A DNA stretch of 64,000 nucleotides, taken from assembly GCA_024516035.1 (NCBI GenBank), contig CM044955.1, positions 19,170,791-19,234,790 of the forward strand. The letters are read 5' to 3'. Of this stretch, positions 11,020 to 24,100 are shown piece after piece. The DNA comes from Bactericera cockerelli (lineage: Eukaryota > Arthropoda > Insecta > Hemiptera > Triozidae). The position numbers and the translations under genes are program-made. The notes under the pieces were generated by a model. That model did no database searches. It was given only the letters and a program-made list of their open reading frames with translations, and was not told where the DNA came from. Positions within the stretch are counted from its first letter, which is position 1; every line of letters starts with the position of its first letter.

Positions 11020-12390
11020 CGAAGTATTCCCTATAGCAAGCTCGGGAGCACCCTACAGTGAACCCTATAGGGATTACAAAATCGTCTCTGCATACCAGCC
11101 GTAGACTCTGATGATTCTAGGGCGAGACTATGGCCAATGAGGATTTCTCTGTCAGCGCTCTTCTTTGTGGGTATTTTTATTCACTAATCTTTACGATACG
11201 ACAGATTTACCGCGGGAACTTTTCCGCCCGAATAATCATTTGAAGCAAGTGAATTGGTACAATAATATTAGAAACGCATTGAAAAAGTTAAACCTTCTGT
11301 ATATAAAGAGTAACGCTCTTCATGACCAATCATTTGATGGGAAAATATTTTTTTATGAACGCCTTTCATTTCTTCGTATATGCAATGTGCAATAGACTAT
11401 GGTTCCTTACTACTTCATACTAGAAAATTACTCGAGTACCTAAGCTGCTGGTGATAAGGCTCTGTCTGATAACGGTATAGTTGTCATGGATACGAAACAA
11501 ACTTCAAAAATAAATTTTCAATAAAGCAAACGTAAAGCTAGTGTGGATCCCACGTTGAATGCACCAGTCCATCGGGTACTCTTCTTTTTAAGGAGAGGTG
11601 GTAAAAAATGTAGATGAACATTAGATTTTACCCAGTGTGAGTTCTGTGATGCGGACAACAGTGCATCATCCTCACTAAAAGCCACCTCTTCCCCTAAACA
11701 TATGATCCCGGAACCGTTCAAAACATTACATCGGGTAAAATATTATTAGAGTAAATTTATATCGAGTACTCGATGGAAAATTACTCGAGTAGTTATTTAC
11801 TCGCGAGTATCATCAGCCCTAATTTATACCTATCATTTTTGGTTTTCGGAAAAACGTACATACCTTCTAAAGTAGAGAAGGGCAAATTTAATAATACATT
11901 TGTACGCAGGTACATTAATACTCGTACTTACCTATAGAATAGATGATCCTCAATCTATTTGTTCATGTTGATTACACACCACTGGGCCATGGTGTTAGTT
12001 TATCACTAGCATGATCATCACTCCTTCACTGTAAATTTTACACTTGTACACAATTATCATTTTCATTATATAAATAAACATGTACCTAGATTGCATACCA
12101 ATTTATAATCAAATTTTCTAATAAAATTAACTCATTTTTATTTCACCAATGTTTCCTTCATCTACTTTAACTGTCTTGCTCTTGGGTGTGTTATGTGTTA
12201 GCCACGATTATCAATTCCTAGCTTTTTCAACAGCGTAGACAAGAAAAAAAACAATTTTGTGTGACAGAGTTATTTTCAAAATGAGGTTAATTAATTTTGA
12301 AAGTAACAGCGAATCATTAAAGTGCTCTATTGTTTTGGTCTCACTCAGATAAGAAGGATAGAAGATGATGCTAATTATGAATGGTTATTA
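11020..12390. other. Intergenic, probable remnants of mobile DNA
   Basis: Repeated ACTCGAGTA motifs (11430, 11765, 11790) followed by ATCAGCCCTAATT suggest remains of a hAT-like element, but I cannot pair its ends. A segment at 11535-11570 resembles the 5S-like piece at 61155. No gene is recognised. Confidence 0.35.
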
Positions 12391-13199
12391 AGAGCCCGGA
12401 TTTTATGCAGCAAAAAAAGGCGAAAATATGCAATTGCATATGCAAGCGAAAAGCCCAATATATGCAAAAATTAAACAAAAATGTAAACTCATAAACCCAC
12501 TCAGCCAGGACTTAATTTTACTTTTGTCAACTGGCATTGTAATGTTAGTATCTACCTAAGTCAAAAATGCAAATTTTTGACTTAGGTAGACACTAACTTT
12601 ACATCCTTTATGTAACTCCTTTAACTAGAGAAATACATACACATTTCTCGAGTAAAAATCAGTAGAAAAGTTAATCGTTTACAAACACAATAAATTCACT
12701 GCAAGTAAAAAACAGCCGAAAACTAATAGAGAGGAAAGAGAACAGAGAAAGAAATACAATACATGTAGTTACCTACCCCTCTCCCTACTTATCCTACCCT
12801 GCTGATACGTGGAGTGCAGATGAGAGTGTTGCAGACGTGTTACGACACGTTTGATCTTGTTTCAGTAGGCTAGCAGGCTAGCTGCTAGTCAGTACTCATG
12901 TGTCATGTGGGTACCTACCACATGACTTCACATTCACAATGAAGGTAGGTAGGTACACTCACAAAATGTGATTTTACGATTTACGTCCTAAGATTTGAAT
13001 GGACTTCGGTAGCTCTGAGTAGGTAGATAGTATAGATACCTACTTACCGATTTTTTCCCCCTAATAAACCTGAAATATGCAAATTTTGGCCAATATTGTT
13101 GAAAAATGCAGGATTTTGCTCAAATATGCAAACTCTAAAAAACCCGCCAAAATATGCAATTGCATATGCAAATATGCAATATTCAAAAATCCGGGCTCT
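12391..13199. mobile_element. MITE with AGAGCCCGGATTTT inverted ends
   Basis: The 809-bp element has 14-bp perfect terminal inverted repeats (AGAGCCCGGATTTT). It encodes nothing recognisable. Both ends are rich in ATGCAAAT and ATGCAATTGCAT motifs. An inner hairpin around 12550-12590 (CTACCTAAGTCAAAAATGC with its complement) is also visible. I see no clear target duplication, so the superfamily is open. Confidence 0.7.
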
Positions 13200-13654
13200 A
13201 AAACAAAAACAAATCTTTTCCAGACAGTGAAATGTGAGTTACTGCCACTATAGGAAAAGAAGTTCAATACGTCTTGCGCCGGCACCGCTGCTGCGCCGAC
13301 AGTTTAGGAGACACTAACTTGAAAATAAAAAAATATACCATGTGAGTGGTATTTTCGGATGATTTAATAAACAAATAACTCACAGTACATATTACAAAAT
13401 AAATAACAATACATTTAAAATAGGTACTCTACTAGGGAATAATCAAATTAGTTTTAAAACTTAAAATACCTGGTGCAGTTTTATACACAGTAAAATATGT
13501 TCAATAAATTCGCTACATAAGGGAGAACAGAACATCACAGGAAAAATAATTCTTGATAGAAATAATTTCTCTACAAGGGTAGGAGTTAGTAAGTTGTTGA
13601 AGATAATGGTTGAGACCGTACGTTCAAGCTAATCGTATTTTGTTCCAGCTTTTT

Positions 13655-13910
13655 GAGTCCCGGTGGCTTTGTGGTAATGGTAATCCAGACATCGCGGGTT
13701 GGAAACCCAGCCGGGACATGACCTAGCTTGTTTAAGATACAAGTCGAGCCCCGTAACCAAATTGACAACCGATAGTATTTGGTGTTAATACGAGAAGTTC
13801 TCCTCCTAATGGGGATTTTGATCACATAATAATACGTCTTGTGCTAACTGTTCGAAAAATGGGACCCATTAGTCTTAATCGGGTAGTTTCAATCAGAAGA
13901 TATTACGTAC
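13655..13910 (+). repeat. SINE family A with internal insertion
   Basis: The head (GTCCCGGTGGCTTTGTGGTAA ... GAAACCCAGCCGGGACATG) is shortened by a deletion in the anticodon arm, and about 65 bp of unrelated sequence separates it from the typical body (CACATAATAATACGTCTTG). The element precedes a Helitron copy. Confidence 0.65.
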
Positions 13911-13918
13911 ATATATTA

Positions 13919-14145
13919 CTAGCGGGCTGTCGCCCGCTTTGCGGGCCGAGGCATGGCCGTGAAAGCAAAATGTTCTTTTTCACCAATGGCAGGTGTTGTA
14001 GTGGGAATTTCGAAAAATCCCGTCTTATTGCACATCTAGACTATAAGACAAAGCTACCTACCAAATTTCAGCTTCCTAGGACTTACCAGTTCGGAGAAAC
14101 AGTGATGATCAGTCAGTCAGTGACTTTGACATTTATATATTAAGA
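13919..14145 (-). mobile_element. Non-autonomous Helitron, full length
   Basis: On the minus strand it starts TCTTAATATATAAATGTC and ends with a hairpin (CGGGCGACAGCCCG) followed by CTAG, inserted between A and T. This 5'-TC / hairpin-CTRR-3' structure is diagnostic for Helitrons. It encodes no protein. Related copies lie at 43128, 52364 and 54924. Confidence 0.85.
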
Positions 14146-14149
14146 TTAA

Positions 14150-14242
14150 GCTATCGTATTTGTGTTAATTGCTTAACTTGGGATTCAAACCACCGACCTC
14201 CAGATTACAAGTCCTTCGCCTTATCGATCAAGCTACTGAGGA
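14150..14242 (-). repeat. SINE family B head
   Basis: On the minus strand: CAGTAGCTTGATCGATAAGG, then GGAGGTCGGTGGTTTGAATC. It matches the heads at 29875, 40913 and 41127. Confidence 0.65.
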
Positions 14243-15078
14243 GCCAAGATAGTTTTGTCTCTCGGTATCCAAAATATTATTAAGATTGAAAGCAACAAGG
14301 CTATTGATTCAATTCTTTAAATAACGGACTGTCCGCTAGTTAGGCTAGTTAGCATTTAGCTGGTCCAATACTTTTAATAGCATCTCAGCCAAACTAGACT
14401 ATCATATCATGTCAGAATGAATCAATGGCTTACAGAGAAGTAGAACCACCACAACACTACTGATTAGATACAAGCAGCTGCCCGGTGCTTCTTCACGAAG
14501 ATGAAACGGACTCATTTCATGTCTACAGTTTGAGCAAACACTTTTATAAAACTCAATAAAAAGGAGCCTACGCGTAATGCAGATAGGTCAGGAGTAACAT
14601 AAAAGAGAGTATTTTATTACACTTTTACAATATAGTGCATATGAGAAGTTAAGTTTAGTCTCCTAGTGTGAGTGGTACTTGCATCAACACACTAACCAGT
14701 TTCCACTTGATTGTACTTGATGCATGAGAGAGGAATTCATCCCAAATGACTTTTCAGAAACCTTCGACTTTGAATTTCTTTGCCCAGGATGAAATATGTC
14801 GGTAAGGTCAATCTTAACACCCGAAGTCAAAGGTTTCTCATAATTTCCCAAGTATAATTTGCACTACTTTTTACATACGTCCATCTAATTGAACTCGAAA
14901 CTTTCCTTGTGGTGTGGGAGTACTTGTCTACTGAATAAGTAGTGCTTTGTTTGGAATAATCAGATTGCCAGCGACTTGAATTCTATTAGGCCAATAATTT
15001 AAGAGCATATTTTAATAACCCTGGCTCAGAGAGTATTATTATTATTATATCGTAGTATTACCAAGTATCTACTCGGGG

Positions 15079-15084
15079 AATTTA
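15079..15084 (-). terminator. TRAPPC8: Possible polyadenylation signal of TRAPPC8
   Basis: The minus strand carries AATAAA about 90 bp beyond the TRAPPC8 stop codon at 15171, a normal distance. Confidence 0.45.
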
Positions 15085-15170
15085 TTTCCATCAAGTGGGA
15101 TCTATGAATTCCGTCAAGTCCTTCATAGAATAACTGATTCTCTTCCCCGATGATCCATGTGTGTCTCGCG

Positions 15171-18100
15171 CTAGGACCCCACCCTGACCAGACTCACTCC
15201 CTCTCTCTTCCCCAAGTCACTGATTATCACCAGGGAGTTCGCACTGCTGTCCTGCGGTACCAGGTTTGAGTCCTTGCCGTCACTAGCGACGGCAGCGGAC
15301 AGCAGGATTCTGGACTGGAGGTCGTAGGTTCCTGGCCGCGTGAAGGCGGCGGCAATGGAGATGCGATGGGACGCCCCCGGGTCTAGCGTGAGGGTAGACA
15401 GGCAGGCGCCCAGGTAGCGGAATGTGTGCAGGCAGTGCGGGGTGATGAGCTGGGACCTCAGGACACTGCAACACAACACAAAAGGAGGGATTCCCTCATG
15501 TGAAAATTCGTCCACACAATTATCTACCATGCGTAATTATTATAATTATGCAGACTTCATGTATCTACAAACGAATAAAATTGCTGGCTTCAAGAAAATT
15601 ATTTGTGCAAAGTACTGAGTCAGCATGAGCATCAAGTATTTGCTTTATGCTTTCCCATTATGTGGTTCATCTTGTATCTCAAGAACCGTGATTGATAGAA
15701 ATATGAAACTTTCTGATATAAACTCCGCTTCAACAGGCCCTTTTAATTTCCAATAATTAACGAACAATCTTTAATACAATATCAATCTATATAAACACGA
15801 CCACATTGGCTGTATGGCAAATTCCTATGATAAGGAGAATAACCAATGCCAAAAAAAAAAAAAAAAAAAAAAAAAACAGACCTTTGAAACAAATCACCAT
15901 CAACCTTGTATGATAATGTTAGGTTTGCACTGGCTGTACAGACTGGGTGACTTTATGCGCACTCTGTATACACTGTATAGTTAATTTTGGGTGTATTGTT
16001 GTACTTATCTAGTCTAGATTAGATTCCTTACCCGGGTTTATCGATATTAGTTTTGAACTTCAATTCTAGTTTAGTAGAGGAATAATTTTCTATACGGGCC
16101 TCCACTGGAACAATCGCTATCCTGTAAGTAATCGAGAAGGAAGAAATATGAATTATTTTTGCAGGGGATTGTGGTTCGTATTAGAGCAATAGAAAACGAA
16201 CTTACCTGACGTGGAAAATCTTGGATTGTCCCTCACACACAAGCATTTCGAACCCTTGAAAAACCATCTGACATAGCTTACAACAACAACAACGTAGTTA
16301 AGAAAAAAATTATCTATGTGTGTCACTCCCTGATTATAGCCCACAGTCGTACTTGGATGCTAGTAGGTTGTATATTTTGGTAGTATGGATACCTCTATTT
16401 TACACCTTTTGAATAACAATAGTTTGATTCTTTACAATAGTGAAATTGGTGTAAATTAGCTCAAAAGAAGAAACTAAGTAAAAAAAATTACTAAGAGCCA
16501 TCCTGCTTGCATCAAGTTTTTCAAAAAAAACGGTGTGCGCCAGAAAAAACTTACTTGTTGCTCAAAAAATCGTGCTCCACCTGAGGCACATACGTGAGGA
16601 AGTAAGCGGCCAGTTGTTTCTTGTGCACAATGCTCTCTCCCGTCTTTGTCTCAGAGCTCCTACCGTGCCGCGCTCCGAAGAATTTAACTGGGGAAGCAGG
16701 CAGGGGGTGCAAAGCTATCGGGGTGGAGGGGGAGCAAGAGACAGTGTCCAGAGCATCAAGAGGAACAATGTGCTGTCCTAGGGCATCGCGCGATTGACCA
16801 GACTTGATGTCGCTCACTGTAGCCTGGGAAAGTACATTATACAATCGTTCATCCTAATCACACTAAACACAGAACATCAAGATCCATTCACCATAAATAT
16901 ATTCAGAAAATGAACATTGAAGAACTTCAGAGTGTGAGCAGTTGAACACTTATAGGTATAATCTTGACCCCTGTAGTAGTGTGCTCAATGTGCCGTTGAC
17001 TCTAGAGACTGCTAGAGTTTAGTGAATACGCCCCAATATAAAACAATCATGGGGTTTGTTTAATATTGAACCCAGCTCTATTAGGACCCCAAAATTATAT
17101 AACAATTGTACTATTATTTAGTTTGACTGGGCATTGAGCAATATAAAAACTTTTAAGGCTTGTAGGAGACTTTCTGAGCTTCTCTCAATACCATATCGGG
17201 GTAATTTTCTTGCCTCTAGTAGTTTTTATACTGCCCAATTAAATAACAGTACAATTATATAATTTTGGGGTCCTAATGGAGCTGATGTTATATATTATGT
17301 TAGAATATTCTCATAAACTTATAAATTCAAATCGTGGATAAAATCTCAAAAAGAGATAGGTGCCATAGTTTATTTTTGACGCGGGATGAAAGTATCCCAT
17401 TGAATATCAGTACACTACCTAGGGGGAAAAAAAATCAGAAACTTACCTTCCACCTCACAACCAGTTTTCCTTTGAACAAAATGGCGCCTGTAGTCGACCT
17501 ACTGTCGCCCTCATCTTCTTCGCCATTTTCTGGTTTGGAAATATTAATACACTTGAGTAGGAAGTTGTGGAATGGGGCTTGACTGAGGGACGGGCCTGCG
17601 GCAGAATCACTAAGATCTATGTCGGAAATGCTGCTAGTGGAGCAGGATTCCGCTTGAAAGAGAGAGTGGCTGACCTCCTGCTTATCAAGCCTGATTCCTA
17701 TGAAGAGACGGATGGCATAGTTATTATAGGATAAACGTCCGAATACTATAACAATAAAGGACGCAAAATATTTTCACCGAAATTTTTAGGGAAAATAAAT
17801 TTTTCCGAGTAACTTCAACCTCAGGGGAGTGGAATTTTTAATTTTTGGATCTCTGAGAGTGATTTTTCTGGGTGATATGTTTTAACTTTTTACACGTTTT
17901 CATTTAATAATGCGATTTAGAAGAAAAAAACATTTTCCTCATAGAACCTTATCAAGCGGATAAGTCAAAAACAGGAGCCGCACGCCCAAATAAAGCTTAT
18001 ATAGCAACAGTAATGTTGTAATTATTATTATTTGCTACGGAGAGAACCTTATCATCAATATTTTTACTTTACGTCTTGACTACAAAGGCTGTTTATTTAG

Positions 18101-21100
18101 ATTTTGGCTTTCAATTGACATAGAAACAATAATCTGTTCGATAAAAGAAAGTTTAAAAAGGGTTTCATCACTCAACTCGGGATATTTCGTAGAACTTACT
18201 CTCATGGGGTTCAGTCAAAGGCTTCAGTTTCCAGTTGGAGCTTGATAGAGAGATATGATCTAAATGTATCACACTAGAGACGGGTTCATTCTCCTGAAAA
18301 ACACAAGAAATAAAATAGTTTAGAATAATTTGATATTACCTGACTACAACTTGTGTTCTTGACTTGGAGTCTGAGGTTAACAGTTGGAATAGTTTGACAT
18401 TACCTGACTACAGCTTGTGTTCTTGACTTGTAGTCTGAGGTTCACAGTTGGAATAGTTTGACATTACCTGACTACAGCTTGTGTTCTTGACTTGTAGTCT
18501 GAGATTCACAGTTGGAATAGTTTGACATTACCTGACTACAGCTTGTGTTCTTGACTTGTAGTCTGAGGTTCACAGTTGGAATAGTTTAACATTACCTGAC
18601 TAGAGCTTGTGTTCTTGACTTGTAGTCTGAGATTCACAGTTGGAATAGTTTGATATTACCTGACTACAGCTTGTGTTCTTGACTTGTAGTCTGAGGTTCA
18701 CAGTTGGAATGGTTTGACTAGACGCACAAGATCGGGATGCTACTACGTTGCAGTGAAGAGACTGGAGTACGTTCAGATGAAACGTATGTCTTAAAAGTCG
18801 ATACCTGGGAAAAATAAACTGGTATAAAAATGATTTTCAAGTTCATTTTTTACTGAACTTCAAATTTGTATTTTAAGTTAGTTTATCAATTATATTGGAT
18901 GATGACAGGATAATGACTGCTAAATCTCCGACTAGCTCTAAAATAAACAACCCTAATCAGATGATTAGCGCTAGTCAGAGATTGTATTGAAGAACGGTGA
19001 ATTAATGAAACAATATTTTTTTTTTTAAATAAAATTATCTCACGAACATAGGAAATGTTTCAAATTCAAAAGGAGGGCTGCTAGCTACTGCTGACCTGAG
19101 TTTACTCTTGGCAGGGCCGGAGGTAGGGCCGGGGGCAGGGGGAGTCTCCGTGTCGTAGTAAAAGAGCAGGTCCAGCTGAGCAGGGCCAGGGTCAGGGGGG
19201 GCCTGCACCCAGAGGGGCAGGATGTAAGAGGCCCCCGGGGCCAGGCTGGAGGGGAGCGGCACCTCCGTGACGGTGGGGGAGCTCGCGGGGGAGGGGGAGG
19301 AGGAGGGAAGGGAGAGTAAGGTAGGGGTGGGCGTGGCGAGGAGGAGGCGGCGAATGGGGGCGGAGCCTAGGCTGCGCAGCACCAGGCGCAGCTCCTGCAG
19401 CTCCTGAGTCAGCACCTGACTCTGGGCGTTGCGAAAGTAGATCTGAGGACATCACACAAAATACAACAAAATAATTTTAAAACCAACTAAGTCTAAAAAT
19501 GATAACAATGGAAGAATGATGGGAAGATGTTGAAATTATAGCAATAATACTTAACTTCCTACTGTTTATATGATTTTTACCTTTCTGTATCATTGAAAAA
19601 GAAAAGTAGTATATTGAGCTAAAGCACAATTAATCTTCAATCTATCTTCTCACTTCACATTTAATCTGATCAACAAGCTCTACACAATGCAAGATATTTT
19701 CTCTAAAACTGTTAAAACTAGGCTTGGAGCGATTGTTTTGTAATGAAAGTTTTTGCCTTTTCTTGCATTATCTTTAGGAATCTGCTAGTGTCTTCACTAT
19801 GACTTCTGCTTGTAGGACTTGATGGCGTGGTTTGAGTTTCCGAATGAACCATGTTCATATTCTTGCCTTGTACAAACATTTCTCTCAAGTCTTGCATTTC
19901 TGATTGAAGTCTTATCTTCTCCTCTACTAGGCTTTCAGTCTCCGATTTTTGTCGTTCCAACATTGAAAGTCCACATTCCTGCGCTTCCATTAGTTTTTGT
20001 TTTTCACTTGTCAGCTTGCTAATTATTTCATTCAAATCTGAAATTTTTTGACCATGTTCCTCCACGTTTAACTTTGTCATTTTCTCTGCTTCTAGCGTTT
20101 CAATGATCTTTGCCTGAGAGTCAACTTTCTTCGTCAAATTTTCATTGGCACAAGTGATATTTCGGTTGTCATCTATGCTTTTGTCCAAATCTCTTTTCAA
20201 GTCTTGAATGAGTTGATCTCTTTGTAATATTGTTGTTTCGGATTTTTGCAATTTTTTAAACAAGAGATCAATTTTTTCCATTGCTTCATTCAAACGCACG
20301 TCTTGTACTTTTAAAATATTGGGGATGTCTTTCTTTGATGGACTTTTTCTTTCTGCTGGATGTCCTTTACGATCAGTCATGTATTTGACCGATTCTCTTT
20401 GAGTTTTTGTAGCAAAGCTTTGAGAGTGAGATAGTAGAACATCCGACATGTTTGCGCCAACTAGGAGGGTTCTGGAATCTTTAGGATATAGATCTTGACA
20501 GATCTTCTCGGGGTATTTTATCTTCTTTGAGCTTACCATTTTATCTAAACGTCTTTTACTGCCTATCTCACTTTTAGTTTTATACTTTTGAGATTCACGT
20601 CGTCTTTTTCTTTTAAAGTGTTGAAAGCGAGACTGCAAGAAAGCAGCAATCTTTTTATCTAATAAGGCACTTGGATTATTGGAAGATTGATCTTTAGATA
20701 CTGTGTGACCACTTTTCACTTGAGTCAAATCGCTGTTCTTTGATTTTACAGAATCCACTTTTTTTCGTACGGAATCATTTTGATATTTCTTCATATTACG
20801 TTGATTTACAGCATTCATTAAATCTTCGTGAGTTTGTTCATGAGAGTGTTGGTTGACCGGAGCTAGGTTAAGAATTTCATTTGACTTTACAGCATGTTCC
20901 TTCTTAAGTTCCGATTCTTTACCAGTTTTTCTCTCGTTGCGGTTTTGACTTCGAGAGACTTGTCGAATGTTTTGTACCGCGGTTTTACAAAATACTTTAG
21001 AATTCAGAGAAAAAATCTCCTTTCGTTGGCTTCGCTTTAAATTTACTTTCTTTTGAGTTAAAAAGCCCGAGAGGTCTTTGAACCCATCAGCCCACGCATT

Positions 21101-24100
21101 AAACTTGGAGTTCAATTCATCATCCATCATATCGACATTCATGACGGTGTTTCAAGTAAAATCACTCATACAGCAATTTTTTACTAGAGTAGAATTTAAC
21201 AATCTATTCTAGTGGTGCTTAAAACAAATTATCAGTAGATTTGTTAAAATAATCTATTTTGGAAGTACTCCTAGTATATTTAAAACTTTAGGTCTGTATA
21301 ACCAGACCTCATTTCATGAATAATCTAAGATCAGCCAGTCGTAAGAATACCTAATAAAACCGGTTTCATTCTTTTTCTAGACATACAGAATACAGAAAAA
21401 TTAAATAATATTGAGTGTCTTCATCAAATTCATCAAATAATCGTATTCTTATGAAGACGTCTTGGGATACCGCAAAATTATTGAGATCTCTTTTTGCTTC
21501 TTTGCCCCATGCCAACACATTATTATTAAACATGTTGGATTAAGTTTTATTTACAAATAACATAGAATATATAACATAGAATAGAACAATATATAACATA
21601 GAATAGAACAAGAACAATTATACATACATAGAAATTAAAATTAACAAAACAAAACTTGATCAAGGGCGGTGCTAATGCCAACGGCATTCTCTTTATCGTC
21701 GCAAGATTATTCAATCTTATTCAGAAAATCTTTCCTTATCGCATATTTACTTTTAGACAGTTATTGTACATAATTTTATTCAATAAAATTAATGTTACAG
21801 CTCAGAAATAATGTACATCTTATCACTAATAAATTTACCAATATTATTCATAACACGTCACTAGCACTCAAGTGCAGGGCGTTACTTTGTTATTTTTCTC
21901 TTGCCCAAACAACATTGCTTACCCTCAACCACAATTTGCTGAAAAGATGTTAATGTATTTGAGCGCAACATTTTACCGATTGTTGGGAAAAAAAACTTTT
22001 AGACACTATTCGTACAAATTTTCATTTTTCATCACCTTTACATAAATATGAAAGACCTACCTGCAGACAAGGAGCAGTCTCTATGACGTGAACAGTCAGG
22101 GGAGTGGCGCAGGGGGCGAACTTCTGAGTGCCCGGAATACACACCAGGTCTTCTCTATTGGACGAACAGAGATGATAGCGAATGCCTTCAATGTGAACCT
22201 CCCCTGGCGATTTAGGCACGAGGGAGAGCGTCACCTGAAATAAAGAACGAGAAATCGTCATATTTTTGTAGGTTATGGCTTGTGCAGTTTCCTAAGGGTT
22301 TAATGGCTTATATGGAAAAGTCCAAGTCCTCATGATGGTTGATCACACACAGAAATATGTGGTTCAGGACGAGCTAACTTTGAAATAAAGTTGGCTGGAG
22401 ACCATCACTCACCCCTCCAGCTGTAGCCAAGCTGGCTACAACAACATCATATTTTTGTAAATTACAAGGTAATTATATCTATCACCCTCCTCGAGTTGAT
22501 ATTATTACTCAAAATTCCCTTCCTAAAATTTGCCGGGACGCGAGTTAGTAAGCAGAATGTACGTTTTAAATCTCGTCTAGGTGAAATTGCTTTGAATGTA
22601 GTGAATGTACGGGGTGCACTTATATCTGGCGAGATGAAATGAGAAGGTACTAGTACACTAGCAGCATTAGACGGATGATATTGGATAGTTTTTTTAATGT
22701 AAGGAAAAAAAATACCTTGTAGATTTGTGAAATCCACTTAAAATAGTGATATAATAAACAAAACTAATCATGATTGACTTCATCATTTAATTTAATTTAA
22801 TTTAATTTTTAATTTTAATTTAATTTAATTTATTTATTTATTTTTAAGTGCAATACAAAACAGATGTATGTCAATTACAATGAAATTTGACATACACCCA
22901 ATTACATGAATCATGAACTCAATTCCAAAAATGCCTGGGGGGACATGATTGGATATAACTCTACTAGGTATTTGTTAGTTTTATATTTTTTCTTCTAATT
23001 TCATGTTGATATATTCTTATGTTTTATCTGTATTTTATCTGTCATGTACATAATTTGATGCTTGTATTGTTGTGCACAGTTATTTTACCGTGCACACTGT
23101 TGCATCGTAATAAAAAAAAAAAAAAATCATACTGACAAAAGCACACCTGATGGTCACATAAGAGCAGTACCTCAGTTTTGGAGTCCGGCGCCAAGGTGAG
23201 GGTGGTGAGGGGCAGAGGCTCCACTGTGAGGTCCAAGCTCCTCACCTGCAGGCTCAGCTCCTTCAGGTGGATTGGAATGTTCATCGGGTTGCACAGCTCA
23301 ATGTTCACGCTCACTTTCTCTGGAAACATTTTCAATTCAATTCAATTTTTTTTTTTTATTAACATTTATTAAAGTGTGCCAATAACCTATACAGGGTGGG
23401 GCAAAAGTCTGGAAACCCCTGAATAACTTTCGAATGGCTTCTTCGGTAAAATTAAAATTTTGTAAGGTAAACCGGGCTAATAAGACCTTCTTTATTGTTA
23501 TATACACTCTTATTTTATTTCAATACAAAAAGTATGTGTCTCACATTAAAGAGATTATAGAAATTTAGAAATTATTTAAACTAGAAAGAAATTATTAAAA
23601 GAAAGGAGGAATACTTAAAACAAAAAAGTTTAAGCTTAAAATTAAATAAAATAGCTTTAAAAAAAAGTTGTATTTTGTTTCCCGTAGGCCGAGAGAAAGA
23701 GGAAGAAACAGAAGGGGGTACAGGAGGAAGGATAGAAAACAATTTCCGTCATAGTTGGTCGAGAATATCTTGAATTCTGTGTCCAATCATTAAGGGTCCA
23801 ATTATGTGTTGACCTATTCTTTTTATTAATTAGCTGCTCTAACTTAAACATGCTACAATAGCTCCGTGAGTAAAAGCAAATGCTCACGAGTAAAAGCATG
23901 TGGTTATGAATACGAAAATGAGAAAACGCTTTAAACTTCTACATTTTCCTTGAGACCTTTTGCTTTTATTTCAAGCTTTTGCTCACGAACAAATACTTCT
24001 TTATTTACGAATACGGCCCAACATATCCGACTTAGTAACGGGTCAATTAATAGACAACATCAATAACTTAAGTCGTTGGTAAGTGTAGGTTTTCCCTATC

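Noticed and set aside
11427..11830. hAT element with ACTCGAGTA ends
   Set aside because: I could not pair the two ends or find an 8-bp duplication.
23042..23164. Extension of TRAPPC8 exon 13 to a GTGTGC donor (adds VLLLCDHQ)
   Set aside because: The donor GTACTG at 23170 gives a better match to the family across the junction ([14 protein letters not shown]).
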